Source of the DNA: Quercus robur
Lineage: Eukaryota; Streptophyta; Magnoliopsida; Fagales; Fagaceae
DNA: 64,000 nt
Direction of reading: 5' to 3'
NCBI RefSeq assembly: GCF_932294415.1
Contig: NC_065539.1
Coordinates: forward strand, 49,185,501-49,249,500
Part shown: positions 1-13,056 of the stretch, piece after piece
How positions within the stretch are numbered: position 1 is the stretch's first letter
Layout of the letters: the number at the start of each line of letters is the position of its first letter
The notes under the pieces: model-generated
Seen by the model: the letters and a program-made list of their open reading frames with translations, nothing else
Told to the model about the DNA's origin: nothing
The model's database searches: none
Translations under genes and position numbers: made by a program

Positions 1-185
1 GGGGCAGGTGCCCCCCCCCCCCCCCCAATCCCTCCGCCCTTGGATGAGACACATGAGAGTGCAAACAAACACATAGATGCTTAAACAAAACACATAGATC
101 TTCTCCTCCTTTACCCAAGCCACCCATTAAAGAAAAAAGAAAGAACTTTACGTCTAAGTGGTTTGTTGCATGATTTCCTTGCCAG
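1..185 (+). other. Partial intron of the SAC3B gene
   Basis: The stretch begins with a C homopolymer near position 10 and is AT-rich afterwards. It ends in a pyrimidine-rich acceptor whose final AG is at 184-185, directly before the first recognisable SAC3B exon. I see no coding sequence here and read it as the 3' end of an intron whose donor lies left of the window. Confidence 0.55.
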
Positions 186-3100
186 GCCTTCAATATCTCC
201 TCCTATGTTGGGCACTAGGTCGAATTTCGTTTCTACTTCAGATTCTCAAATTCATCAGAGGTTTTCACCATCTGCAATCAATCCTGTCACCGAAGTTGCA
301 GCAACGAAGCTCACCAGCTCCCCAGCTCCCAAAAGAACGAGGTCACCGCCTTTGCTTTCTAGTGATCGAGTCTTTCCTGATTATTCTGATTCCACCCAAG
401 ATGATACTGAACGGTAAAGGTGCACTGATTCCATTAATTGCTTATATTAGTCATGCTTTATATATAATAATATTGTGTTTTCTAATATTTCCATGTAATT
501 TACAGAGAAATGCAGGCCAAGGCAAAGCGATTAGCTCGTTTCAAAGTTGAATTAAATGCAAATGTGCAAGATGGTCCTGATTTTGCTGACCAAAAAGCAA
601 ATAAACATGAGCAGTCTATGGTGGAGAGGCAAAAATATGTTGGGAACCACCCTCCAGAATTGGCAGGAGATTTCACCAATGGCCACGTTTCATCTGATTA
701 TGATGCCTCAGAATCATCTACCATCATAACAGGGTCATGTCCAGATATGTGTCCCGGTGTGTCTCTTAACTTACTGATCTAGGATTGCAGTCTTTTTGTT
801 GAGTTTAGATTTCTTTTTTAATTGTTTGGCGAAGAAGAAATACAGATTTTGGAAAAATCCCATATATTTTACTTTTTAATCTTAGTTATATCAGGTTTTC
901 TAGTAACTCAAAGCAAATATCTGTCCTGTATTTATGCAGAAGTTGTAAGTGTATGAAATTTTAATTATGAGTTAGGAATTTGCTTTCTTTTCCAGAGTCA
1001 GAGAGGGCAGAACGTGAAAGAAAAGGGGATCTAGATCAATTTGAACGCTTGGATGGTGATAGAAATCAAACCAGTAAATCCCTTGCTGTTAAGAAGGTAG
1101 TCCCCTTGTATCACCTTGGACTTTTTGTATAAAGCAAATTGTTATCTGTTCTTGGATTACTTTGGGCCATACATCATTCATATGAGGTTCTTGTACTATT
1201 CTTACACAGTATACTAGGACAGCTGAGAGGGAAGCAGGTTTGATACGTCCCATGCCAATCCTGCAGAAGACGATTGATTATCTGCTCAATTTGCTAGATC
1301 AGCCTTATGATGACAAGTTTCTTGGCGTATATAACTTCTTGTGGGATAGGATGAGGGCAATCCGAATGGACCTGAGGATGCAGCACATTTTCAATCAAGG
1401 GGCTATTGTTATGCTGGAGCAGATGGTATATCCTCAATATGATATCTTTAATTTCTGGTTAATTTTATAGTCTGCAAAGGCTTTTGCATTATATTTATTT
1501 TTTGGCATATGCTTTCTGCATCACCTTTAAAATACTGTACTTCTGTCAGGGTGGAGGTCCAAAAAGGAATACTTCTTGGTTGTAGAGTGCATGTTTAGAT
1601 GCAAGCATGTGTAACTGACCTCTTTAGTTGAGTTATATGGCAACAAGCATCTACTGGATTGATAACTAAGTGACTTTTTAGCGATTCTTGTAGTGGTGGT
1701 ACATTTATTATGCATTTTGAATATATAAAGTTGTTGATTATGTATGTATGAAAGAAATCGGGAGCACCCACTATCCTCATGTTATATATGATTTTTGATG
1801 CTGTAGTTGGAGTCATGTTTGGAGAATGAAAGGCAAATTAATTTATTGTGCATTGTTTTATTGGTGGATATGCATGTGTTTGTTAATGTGCAAAGCTTCA
1901 TTGGATCATTTTCAAAACTAATCTGTTTGCCCATTGTTGTGGGTTTCAGATAAGACTTCACATAATTGCAATGCATGAATTATGTGAACACACCAAAGGA
2001 GAGGGCTTTTCTGAAGGATTCGATGCACACCTTAATATTGAACAGATGAATAAAACATCAGTTGAATTATTCCAGTTGTATGATGATCACAGAAAGAGAG
2101 GAATAAATGTACCAACAGAAAAAGAGTTCCGGGGCTATTATGCACTTCTCAAACTGGACAAGCATCCTGGCTATAAAGTAAGTCATCTGCAAATTCAGAT
2201 TGATTGTACTGGTTTCATTATATTGTCGTCTGTCAAAATAAGCTGTTCTTGCTAGGTTGAACCTGCAGAGCTCTCGCTTGATCTTGCAAAGATGACTCCA
2301 GAGATAAGACAGACTCCAGAAGTACTATTTGCCCGTGATGTTGCAAGGTTGTCACTTCACATTTGATTTGTTTTCACGTTACTGTTTTAATCACCAATCT
2401 AATAGTTGAATTGATTGGCTCTTACAGAGCTTGCAGAACAGGTAACTTTATTGCCTTCTTTCGGCTTGCGAGGAGAGCAAGTTACCTTCAAGCATGCCTA
2501 ATTCATGCTCACTTTGCAAAGGTCTGAGTAACTGTTGCTTCTGGTTTAGTGCTTACAGTAGTGAATTGCAGAGTGTTTAACCTATGAAGCATGTGTGATG
2601 ATATGTTTAGTTAGTGAAGAAACTAGTGAATTGTGTGACACATGCATGTGCTTCTGGCATATTGTTTTGGATGGAAGACACTGTATTCAAAGTAGAGTTC
2701 CTTTATTAACCACCTAAGCTGTATTATATGTGATAATTAATTACGTATTTATTTTAATATCATCATTGTTTTTGTGCTTATATATGTGATGCTGTTTTCC
2801 AGATCAGTGTACATTTGAATATAGCTCATTTGGATATGCATATATTAATGGAAAGTAAGAGAAGTCGTGAAGCACACACTATTAAGGACCACACCTCATG
2901 AATTAGAAATCTCTACTTTGTGTTGATTATATTGTTCCATGGTCTATATAATTATGCTTATGGAGGATATTAAAAAAAAAAAAAAGTTCTTTCATTTGAT
3001 TAATGGGGTATTGCACTTATCAAAAAAAAAAAGGGTATTGCAATAGAACATTCTTGGACTTCATTGCTGGAAAAGCTGGCCACAGTTCTGAAACAATGCA

Positions 3101-6100
3101 TTGTCTGCAATTCTGCAATGGCTTGCAAAAAAATATTCATAATGGCTTAGCAATAGATTAAACATATATATTCTTCTGGCTGTTAATCACAACTCATCTT
3201 TTATTTTTTAATTGTTAAGTACATGCACCTAGTAGGTTTTGAACCCTAGACCTTGCACACACATAAGACAAATATTGGTAATGCTGTCTCACGTGTTATG
3301 TTGTTTTGACCAGTTACGTACCCAGGCACTTGCTTCTCTACATTCAGGTTTACAGAATAATCAAGGTCTCCCTGTTACGCACGTTGCAAAGTGGCTTGCA
3401 ATGGAGGTACTTTCTTGGCTTGATGAATTTACATTCTATCGATTTTGCACTTTTTTTTGGGGAGGGGGTGCCGTTTCAACTTGTCTTACATTTATGCTTT
3501 GGTGATGAAATTAGGATGAGGACATAGAAAGTCTCTTACTGTATCATGGGTTCTCTATAAAAGTATTTGAAGAGCCATATATGATGAAGGAAGGCCCATT
3601 TCTCAATCTTGATAAGGACTATCCCACTAAGTGTTCTGAACTTGTTCATATAAAAAGGTCAAAAATGGTAGTTGAGGATGTTTCACCTTCAACTCAAGTT
3701 GTATCCTCGCCTGCTAAAGCTACGGAAGAGATTAAGTTTAGTAAGATACATAAGCATGACATGATCTCCACCCCATATGTTGAAAAGGAAAGTTATACCC
3801 ATAGAATTGATGAAGAAATGTCTGATCTTGACGCTATTTTATCCCCAAAAGACAGCCGACAACCTCAGCCAATAGTCATTACACCAACAGTCAGTAAACA
3901 AGTTGAAAATGACCATCAGGCAGCTGATGCCTCTATTTCACCTTGGGGTTTCTTATTATCCCACAGTTCCCCCAGACCCGAGCTCACTAAAGTTGGGATT
4001 GTGGGGAAACCAAATTCTGATGCCCTTTTCAGAAGCTCTACTGAGAGAAACATGCATTGTGACATTGGGGGAATGCCACTACAAATGGTGTCAACAACAG
4101 TTCTGCAAGAGAGAGCTTCAGGTGGTAAATATGATTATGCAGTGGAAAATTCTGGGTCTCCAAGTGTGGTTTTTAATAACTTAGAAGATGCAGAAGCAAC
4201 AGATATTCATGAAGAAAATGAAATTTGCAAAGTTGTGACCAATGATTATGATGAAGAAACTGCTGAGGCGAAACTCAAATTGATCTTAAGGTTTTCTTTC
4301 TACTTCTACTGCTCTGATTGTATGTTGAGGTTATTTTCCTACCATATGCCTTAGTCTTGCATTACTGTTGTCAGGTTATGGAAACGGCGTTCTATTAAGC
4401 GAAGGGAGGTTCGTGAACAAAGGCAGTTAGCAGCAAATGCTGCATTAGATTTGTTATCATTGGGGCCACCTATTCGACAAAACAAAGATGTAAGTTTTGG
4501 AATTTTTAAAAAATTTAGTTCATTCTTCTTCATGATTTATTTCAAGAAAATAGTTAAAGAAGAATATTCCATTGAAAGTTTATTTAGCACTCACCTTTTG
4601 GTTTCCATTTCCTTCCTCCTGTCTTGTTGAATAGAGTGGAGAAAATGATGCATGTACCGTCCATATTTTCTCATATTCCTAATTCACAAATACGTACTTT
4701 GCTGATGGTTAAAAATGAAAAAATAATAATAAAATCCTAGCACCCTGTTTCTTCTCTCCACTCCCTGTTATATGCTACTCAATTAGTTATGATCTCCTGT
4801 TATCAAAATTAAGTGCAGTTTGTATTTTTACTTGATGCACCTAACAATGAAATGTGCACCTTACATCAATTACATGAGTAAGTATAATATTGTTACCTAT
4901 AGCAAGAATTTCTCAAATATATTATTGTTAAAATAAGAGTTCATTTACTAGGCAAGTAAACGTTTTTCAATGATTCTCTCTACCTAGGTATATTTTGTTT
5001 AAGCTTTTCATTCTTCTATGTAGCAACCGAGCAATATTGGAGAGTTTGACATTGATCATGTTATGTGGGAAAGATATAAAAGGCATGTAGAATCATGGTC
5101 AAGACTTAATGTTTCAGATGTTATAGCTGGTATACTTAGCAGAAGAAATCCAGACGCCAAATGCCTGTGCTGGAAAGTTATTGTATGTTCTCTTAAATTG
5201 GAGCAGAGGAACCAAGTTGCTTGTTTGCCAGCAGGCTCATGGTTGCTTTCAAAGCTCATGCCTTTCAGCAAAGGTGATGATGATGATCTAGTAATTTCAT
5301 CTCCTGGCCTGTCAATATGGAGAAAATGGGCTAGCCAGTATGATGCTGATCCGACCTGCTGTTTGTCTATTGTTAAGGATACAGATTTTGATAATCTAGA
5401 TGAGACGGTGGCTGGTGCAAGTGCAGTTTTGTTCCTTGTATCAGATAACATCCCATGGAATCATCAAAAAGTCCAGCTCCAGAAACTTCTAATGTCAATA
5501 CCTTCTGGTTCTTGCTTGCCCCTTCTGATCTTAAGTGGCTCATGCAAGGAAGAGACTCCAGATTCATTCTCTATTATGGTCAATGAATTGGGCCTTCATG
5601 AGATTGACAAGTCACAGATTAGTAGCTTTCAGGTCTTTCCCCTTGTTTTAAACCATGAGATGGAACAATCAGACGGGTTTTTTAGTGATGAGCAATTAAG
5701 GGAGGGACTAAAGTGGCTGGCAAGCGAATCACCCCTGCAACCTGTCCTTCATAACATGAAAACACGTGAATTGGTTCTTCCTCACTTGAATTCTTCATTA
5801 GAGGTGCTTGAGAGGATTAATGATTTTGAAGTAAGTCCGAATAACTGTATCTCTGCTTTCAATAAAGCCTTGGATTGGTCTTTGGAAGAAATTGCTTCTG
5901 CTGCCAAAGCAAATCCTGCCAACTGGCCTTGTCCTGAGATTGCTTTGCTGGAGGAGTCTAGTGATGAGCATAGAGTGGTGAAGTGGTACTTGCCAACTAT
6001 AGGATGGAATTCACTGAAAAAAATTGAACCGCTCATGTGTGCACTAAGGGACTGTAAACTTCCAGCTTTTACTGATGATATATCCTGGTTGGCCAGAGGT

Positions 6101-6796
6101 TCCCATATGGGCAAAGAGATTAAGAACCAGAGACTACAACTCGAAAATTGCTTGGTCACGTACCTGACGTCAAGTAAGATGATGCGATATACTGAGGCAA
6201 TGAAAGAGGCATCCCTAATGCTACAAAAAAGTGCTCACCTTGAGCTCCATAACTCGTGTTACTGTATTGTTCCAAAGTGGGTTATGATTTTCCGCCGAAT
6301 TTTTAATTGGCGGTTAATGAATTTATCCAGTGGGTCCTTCTCTGTGGCATATGTTCTGGAGTGTCATCAAGTAGCTCCTCCAATTACAGGAGATGTTGAT
6401 ATGTTAGGGCTTGAAGACAGTGTACCTTCTCATTATTTAAATCATCCATCTCTAGATGAAATTATTGAAGGTTGTTGTAGCCTCCCTCCTTTATTGGGTG
6501 GGGATGAGTCACAGCCAGAAGCTTTTCAGCCTCTTTCAAGGATGGCCCCAAATGGTGAAGTTCATGAGGCTACTACTAACACAAATGACTTAGTGGAGGA
6601 TGAAAGAGATGTTGTACAGGATGGTAATTTGGACATCACGTACGAGATGTCTTACACGAATGTATTCGACACTACTCGTACTGAAATAGTGGTGGCTGGC
6701 AAAGCCACCCAGGAAGCTGAAAACTTAAGCAAGTTATTGGAGCAGTGTAATATAAAGCAGAACGAGCTAGATGAGACGCTGTCTATCTATTTTTGA
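186..6796 (+). CDS. SAC3B: SAC3B-like SAC3/GANP family protein (TREX-2 scaffold), 5' partial
   Basis: The gene encodes the scaffold of the nuclear-pore-associated TREX-2 complex, which couples transcription to mRNA export. Eleven exons are visible: 186-413, 506-756, 996-1096, 1210-1425, 1950-2177, 2256-2347, 2428-2521, 3314-3406, 3515-4290, 4375-4489 and 5024-6796. All have GT-AG borders and compatible phases, and they join to 1321 codons plus a TGA. The family motif CPDMCP lies at about visible residues 154-159 and spans the exon 2/3 junction. The helical SAC3/GANP domain follows to about residue 450 (for example MRAIRMDLRMQHIFNQGAIV, and ACRTGNFIAFFRLARRASYL). After that come a low-complexity region, a basic helix in the 4375-4489 exon and a 590-residue C-terminal region. 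Arabidopsis SAC3B has several hundred more residues at its N terminus, so the start lies left of the window. Every visible exon is open. SAC3A is the alternative paralogue but is shorter at the C terminus. Confidence 0.93.
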
Positions 6797-7167
6797 TCTG
6801 CTAACTGTTGTGTTTTACTAGTTTTCTTATTACAAGAAGAGGGAGAGAATTTTCTATACCTGTAAAGTTATTTGTACAAGTGAGGTAGTAACGATAGCCT
6901 TGCAATTTTGTAATTTATTCTCAAGGCTCCTGTATGTGTTCTAGACTGTCTGGCCTAACAATTTCATGGAGGAAAAGAGAGACTTTGAAATTGAAAAAAA
7001 AAAAAAAAATCATAACTCATGGGGTGCTTTTTTGAAATTGGCCCCATAGGACAGTTTACCTCCAAAAATCATATGACCTGCTAGGTGGCAATTGAAGGGA
7101 CCACCCATATATATTTTTAGTCACGTGACTTTTTTAATGGGTTATGTGATTTGATTAAAGGGTCCGG

Positions 7168-7316
7168 TTAATGTGTGCCCTAAGGGTACACATTAAGCTT
7201 TCTGTTTTTGGAAACATTTTCTTGAAAATTGAAAAAGCTGTCGTTACTTTTTCAATTCTCGAGAAATTTTTTTTCAAAAAATAGAAATTAATGTGTGCCC
7301 TAAGGGCACACATTAG
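7168..7316. mobile_element. Foldback MITE-like element with palindromic ends
   Basis: Both ends carry the same 29-bp motif (7168-7196 and 7288-7316). It is itself nearly palindromic around GTGCCCTAAGGGCACAC and begins with TTAATG. The bases between the two motifs also pair with each other: an arm ending in ATTGAAAAAG near 7230 pairs with CTTTTTCAAT near 7248. The 149-bp unit can therefore fold into one long hairpin. No clear target duplication is visible, and the superfamily is unassigned. Confidence 0.55.
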
Positions 7317-7807
7317 TAAAATCCTTGATTAAATAAATACAGTTTTTAATAAATTTAATCACCACATATAGAGTTAAAAGAGATTCTTCCATACTGGTTT
7401 GGAAGAAAGTTATATCCAAATAGATAAAACTGTGTTTTTGCACTAAAGACTATAACAATGTTATCAATTGCTTTTTAAGTATCACGTAGCAGCTAACCTA
7501 AACGGAAACTCAGTTAAAGAAATTGATCAAAGTGCAAGTTTGAGGCACTGTTTCAATTTGTCCTACCATTGGTGCCAAGGGAACGAGGGACTGTCAAACT
7601 TTCAATCTGTCATAGATAATTCTTTTGGCACCTGTTAAGTGTGAAAATATCACTAAATGTTGCCAACAAGAAGGGGTCACCATCATGGAGCACTTGTGTC
7701 TCCAGTGATTGGCTAGCCCTTTCCCATCACCCTGGACCAACAACCTAACATTTGTCTGGATGAGGAGGCTTCAGGGTGCTTGCAAAGCCACAGGCATGTG
7801 GGTCACT

Positions 7808-7985
7808 GTGGACGCCAAGGTCTTGTAAAGGCACATCTTACAAATAAAGAAGAATTATCTTATGAGAAAGAAAGTACCATGAGACTTATCTCTCTCGTAT
7901 GTGTGGACACCAAGGTCTTGTAAAGGTCTATATTATGGCAAAATTATCTTATGAGATGGCATCATGAGACTTATTTTTCTCAAAT
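7808..7985. repeat. Diverged tandem duplication, about 100-bp unit
   Basis: The block starting with GTGGACGCCAAGGTCTTGTA near 7808 recurs near 7909 with one changed base. In both copies AATTATCTTATGAGA and CATGAGACTTAT follow at similar spacing. It looks like a local non-coding duplication. Confidence 0.5.
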
Positions 7986-8399
7986 TTGTACAACCCACGT
8001 GCTATGACTGTAAGAAAGATGGTCTCATGAGATGTCATCTGCTTCGCATGATAACAATCTCACACCACTACATTTTGAATCAACTGCGACTGCAACCTAA
8101 CATTATTGATTATTCAATGAAGTACATCCCATGACTTGTTCACATCTTCAATCAATTTAAATAAAAGACTTATTACCAAATATAACAGCACAGATCCTCT
8201 ATCATTAATTAAAGATATGTATCATATGTTGTGCCTACACCATCAAATTAAATTTGCAATTTCATGCAAATTATATGGAATATCATATAGGGGATGCAAT
8301 TAACATTTTAACACCATATGTCTCCCTCTCTTACAATTTCCAGTCAGTAAATATTACGAGACAAAGGATCACAAAAGAGTATAAAATTGCACATGGTCA

Positions 8400-8921
8400 A
8401 AGCTGATCCCCTCGTAACATTTTTTCTTGAATTCATTGCAAAGAAAGATATCTTCACTTCCAAGTTCCATCATCACACAATCATAGAGTTCCAATCAGAC
8501 CTCCTTGATTTCCAATTGCTTCATATTTAGGGTTAGCAGGTGCAACTGCAGCTGGTGGGAGAACATTTTGTTCTCCTTAAGGAATATTTGCATGGTTAGA
8601 AACAGTTTTATCAGTGTCCGCTAGAACGTGTCGCCTGGAGATTAGTCACCAAGTATTATCCCATATATGCCGAACAAATTGCTTCTGCTGCTGGTAGAAC
8701 ACACGGGTAACTCACATCCTGCTACCAGCCAAAAAGAAAATGCTTCGTCAGTATCTTTAACACTGGCATTGATACTTGAGCTGAATTAATTTCTACATTC
8801 AATATGAGACCAAAAAGATGATAGAATAAAATAAAATAATACAAGTATTAGAAGGTAGATTGATACCGCCAAAGAAAAATGACAAAATGTGAGGCAGCTT
8901 CCTAAAGGCCTTTCAATCTGA
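8400..8921 (-). other. Probable 3' UTR region of the PP2C gene
   Basis: This stretch lies just downstream (minus strand) of the proposed PP2C stop. It has no long reading frame, and at about 8420-8730 it is less AT-rich than the flanking intergenic DNA. I infer that it is transcribed 3' UTR, possibly with one more non-coding exon. No poly(A) site can be placed. Confidence 0.35.
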
Positions 8922-11900
8922 TCACTGCAGTAGATAGAGAGAAAAATAAATGCTCAGTAATATGTATATATATATAAGCCATAAAACAATACAAGACACA
9001 GCTTGAAAGACCCACCAATTCCAAAGGCATCTGATGTGCCGGAGATGGAACAACAAGAGCCGGGCTTCGATTTGTTGAAACCACATGCTGAAAAGAGTGT
9101 AGGTCTGAGGATTCGCTTCTCAGTGAACAGTAGAATTCTGACCCAGAGGCAACTGATATCTCAGAATTTCCTCTTCTGGACCTTGTTGGCCTCAAACTTG
9201 TTCCACTTGATCCATCTGTAGTACCAGCACCTGACTATTGTAATTACATTAAAAATTAGATAAACAAGCCAATCAATGAAAGGAGCAGCCTTTTTCTTTT
9301 TGTGCGTGTCACTGTGTTGTGTGTTATCCCACAAGTGCCACGGGCAAAGGAAAACGTGGCAGGAACATAAAGGGGAGTTTTAAAAAATTCTCATTCATAC
9401 ATACATATATATATATCCTTTTGCCATTACTAATATTTTTATTTAAATCTCTTCTGCGTAGGAGGGCATAGATCCTTCTATGATTAAGATTACCCTGGCA
9501 AAATATAACTCTCAAGCATTCTCATCACCTACTACTACTGAAACTGAAAAAACTTAACTCAAATGACGTTCAGCCTAGAAAGGAAAAGCATAAGAAAATG
9601 TGCAGCTAGAGGAAGATTAAAAGAAACTCATACATTAGGAAAACCTTTGATGTGCACGAGGATTATCGTAATATCATCTGTCCGATTTTCGTGTTCCAAC
9701 CATATTTTGTATGATTCTCCAGCTATGGCAGCACATGCATCCTGGGGATCTGTATATCTTGCCACCTATATCAAGAAAGAAACCAAAAAATTTGTTAAGG
9801 GAACGAATGGTAAGACTGAAAGTAAAGGAAAACCAGAAACTATATAATCTAATATTTCAATTAAGGGAATATGACGTAACTAAATTTCATCTGGCTATCC
9901 ATCATGTGCCCAAAATGGACTAATCTTTGTAAACTAAAGCAAAAAAAACATAGCACCAACTGGTCGATCAATAGGGATAAGGGGGAAGCAAAGGAAGAGT
10001 GGTTGGGCCTTGACGGGGGAGCAAGAGAAGCAAAAGGTTCTCTTGGAGCCATAAGGGTGAACTGGCAAGTTGTCTTTAAATATAGAGGATCTCCTCCTGT
10101 ACACTATGGTAGAGACATTTCACTACTCCTGCACTGTCTTTCTCAGAGGCTAGGCAATGACAAATTTGTGGTGACTGGTGAGGAAGGAGATTTCAAAGCA
10201 TAAGGGTGAGACTTGAGAGCCTGCCATAGGTTTAAAAGAGAACCACGTTCTCAACCTGTCATTTTCATTAGGGAGGGAAAACCCACCCACTTGGGGTGGG
10301 GGAGACAGGGTGTAATTCTTTTGTAAAAACTATATTTTTTATTATTAAATCTAAGTAATACTTAACTAAACATGATGCATACAAAAGCTTCACCTAAAGA
10401 ATAAATGCAGAAGTCAGCCAATGCTTGAAATCTTAAAGAGAAGAAAATTGGATGCAACCAAAAGTAACCACTAATAGAATGATCTCAATAATCTAAACTT
10501 AAGCATAATCATGGAAAGCTCAATATTATTGAATGTCTTATTTCTTGCTCTAGAAGGTCCACATGATACCCAGAGGAGTAGCATTCCCTGACAATCTAAT
10601 GCCATGCTTTCGAAACAAACCTTTCAAATAGAAAAAACACAACAATAACCTTCAAGGAAACTCCCATTGAACTCCAAATAAAGAGGAGGCAGAAAGACCA
10701 CAATTCCCCAGTAATAAAACAAGTAAAAGATGTTCAATTGATTCTTCATGAGACCTACATATACGACATCAATGCACAAGAATCATTTCCTTTTGATGAG
10801 ATTATCCAATGTTAATGTCTTTCATATAGCACACATCCAAGTCAAAAAGAGAAAAAAAAAAAGTGACCTTCTTACTTCTTAGGGACTATGTTGTGTTAAA
10901 TGCTTTTCGAAAAGATTAATATCTGACTAGATCCCTTCAAGGCCTCATAAAAAGAACCAACATCAAATTTGCCATTGCACTAAGCTTCGAAATTAACTTG
11001 TCATCCCCTACTCCCATTGAGAGATGAGAACGCAGTAGATCTAACAGAGAATCTACTAATTCTAATTTCCAGTCATGAAAAGCACTAGAGACCATAAGAC
11101 TCCAGGGCAAAATTATCCCATTTTCAAGTAGCTCCAAACAAGAATGATTAGAAACATCCCTATTCTCATCTAATAGAAATAAACTGGGATAAATGTATTT
11201 TAGAGCAGCAGCAGCATCACATCACATATCATTCAAAAGTTGAACTCTTCTACTAATTCACACCATAGATCTAACAAAACCTTAAAACCTCTGCTATCAA
11301 ATGCCTTTTTTTTCCAAGAGGCTAGACACACAAGGTGGGGTGTAATTGCCATCCCTATAACTTCACTTTTCAATTTTATAAATTCTATCTAAAGGATGGA
11401 TGTCCTGTCAAGTGTTAATTTGAATGGTTCTCTTTTCCTGCACCCAATGCCCCCTTATTTGTACCTTTTAACCAGGGTATGAAAAAACGCGACACACTTA
11501 ATGAAACTGACCAACCTGAATTGACCTAGGTGGTTTCAGTTGAAGTTGAATGTTTAACATTGTAACCCGGGAATTTTCATTTAAGAATCATATTGAGATA
11601 AGCTCAACCAGAACAAACCCAGCCAACCAACATTATTTTAGTTTTCATTTCTACCATAACTATTGCACCTCCATCTTCAACCTACACCATCGCTTTCCCA
11701 CAACAAACGAAGTACTAGTTGTAGCTACGTTCAACAACTATGGTCCATAGTAACATATATCTATGAGAGCATTCATCTCTCAGTATAGAAATTATAAAAC
11801 AAGAAGTATTACCATTTTCACATCTATTCCCCAAATATGGCATTTACAATTAAATATTCTGATGAAAATTTTAAATAGGTAGCTTTGTGTATACATTTAC

Positions 11901-13056
11901 ATTTATGCTAAGTTAGAATACTAAGAAGTCTTAATTAAGTCATGAATCTCCACAAACATGAATTAATACGAAGAGCCATATAAATTATGCAAACATTCAA
12001 TACACATGCTCAAATTGATATAGCAATGAAAAGTACTTATAAAAAAAAATGATAAATCAATGAAAAATAATAAATTGAGCATCATCAAGGAAAGGAGGTA
12101 AAACTTATAATAGTAAAGCTGATCAATCCATCCTAGAATTTGGTCATGTGTCATACCGTGTTAACAACTGCTTGGCTCGAGAGGAACTCGAAAACCCCAT
12201 CACTTGCAACGACAAAGAAAAGATGATTAGCTGTAAGCTGAAACACAGAAATCTCCGGATCAGCTACAACACCAATCTTCTCAGCTGTACTATCCCCAAC
12301 ACTCCTCGTAAAAGCAGTCCCCGGATACATCCCATTCTGAACCCACAACCTCGGGGGATCACCGCCATCAGACTCTTCGTCACCCCACGCCTGAATATTC
12401 GGATCCTTAAGCCCTTCCACTTGATCAACACTCAAAACCCTGGCCCCAGCAAGCTTCACTCTCTCATACTCATCTTTCCTAAATGGGGTCTGATCTAATG
12501 ACATGTCCTGGGCTAATATACTATTCCCGTCCTTAACTGCAACCACCGCCCTCGAATCACCCGCATTTGCCACGAAAAGTGTATCCCCAATGACAAGAAC
12601 AGTAATAGCAGTGGTGCCACTCATTGAATCATCAATCCCACTATTATGTAACTCAGAATTAGTATCTGCAAACGCAGAATTAAAAGCTCTAAGAGGGTCA
12701 TCCGCTAATGTAGGGTCATCAGCTAGCTTTTCTACCAACCTATCCTTAACGAAATTGGAACACTGAGTACCAAATTGACCATGCCCATCAAACACACCAA
12801 AGAAATGGATATTTGGGTTACCTTGAATCTGGGTTTTAATGCAAAAACTGTCTTGGTTTTCTTTATCAGGTGAGTCAGGGTAGTAACCACGCTGTGTGAG
12901 AACAGAGTACTCTAAATAAAAATTGTGTGAGGGAACAGGGACTTTCTCCAAGGATCTTTGTGTGAGTATGTGTTTGGCATGCAAACTGTAATCTCGGGAG
13001 TCTCCGCCCGATGAAGGTGGATACCCGCTACAGCACTTGCCGTTGACACAGCCCAT
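8922..13056 (-). CDS. Protein phosphatase 2C, 'PP2C 35' type (metal-dependent Ser/Thr phosphatase)
   Basis: The exons (minus strand) are 13056-12154, 9765-9645 and 9230-9016, followed by a stop at 8924-8922. They join in phase to 413 codons. The ATG at 13056 is preferred because it gives MGCVNGKCC, with Gly2 as an N-myristoylation site and Cys3/Cys8/Cys9 for palmitoylation, which suggests a membrane-attached enzyme. PP2C signatures follow in order: [27 protein letters not shown] (metal-binding DG), [37 protein letters not shown], and in exon 2 [12 protein letters not shown] with the last metal-binding Asp. Exon 3 adds a Ser/Arg-rich tail that is not part of the catalytic fold. The closest relative I recall is Arabidopsis At3g06270. 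The C terminus is the least certain part: the stop falls exactly at the last acceptor, and retention of the intron after exon 2 would instead end the protein five residues past it. Confidence 0.88.
9766..12153 (-). other. Large intron of the PP2C gene (about 2.4 kb)
   Basis: On the minus strand the intron opens with GTATGAC at 12153 and closes with a pyrimidine-rich ...TATAG at 9766. It is AT-rich with scattered A and T runs, and the short open frames inside show no recognisable domain. I see no intact transposon in it. Confidence 0.6.

Larger units (their letters stand above)
6797..8399. other. Intergenic region between the convergent SAC3B and PP2C genes
   Basis: The left part (about 6797-6990) is the likely SAC3B 3' UTR and ends near an A-run at 6993. 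The rest has no coding frame that I trust. It contains a small foldback element (7168-7316) and a diverged direct duplication (7808-7985), both listed separately. Confidence 0.5.

Noticed and set aside
3201-3313. tRNA- or SINE-like segment in a SAC3B intron (TTTTGAACCCTAGACC)
   Set aside because: Only a short B-box-like string; no partner A box or defined ends.
5056-5451. 131-aa minus-strand ORF
   Set aside because: It is antisense to the large last exon of SAC3B, whose sense frame clearly codes.
12148-12766. Plus-strand ORFs of 116 and 87 aa
   Set aside because: They are shadows of the PP2C first exon on the opposite strand.
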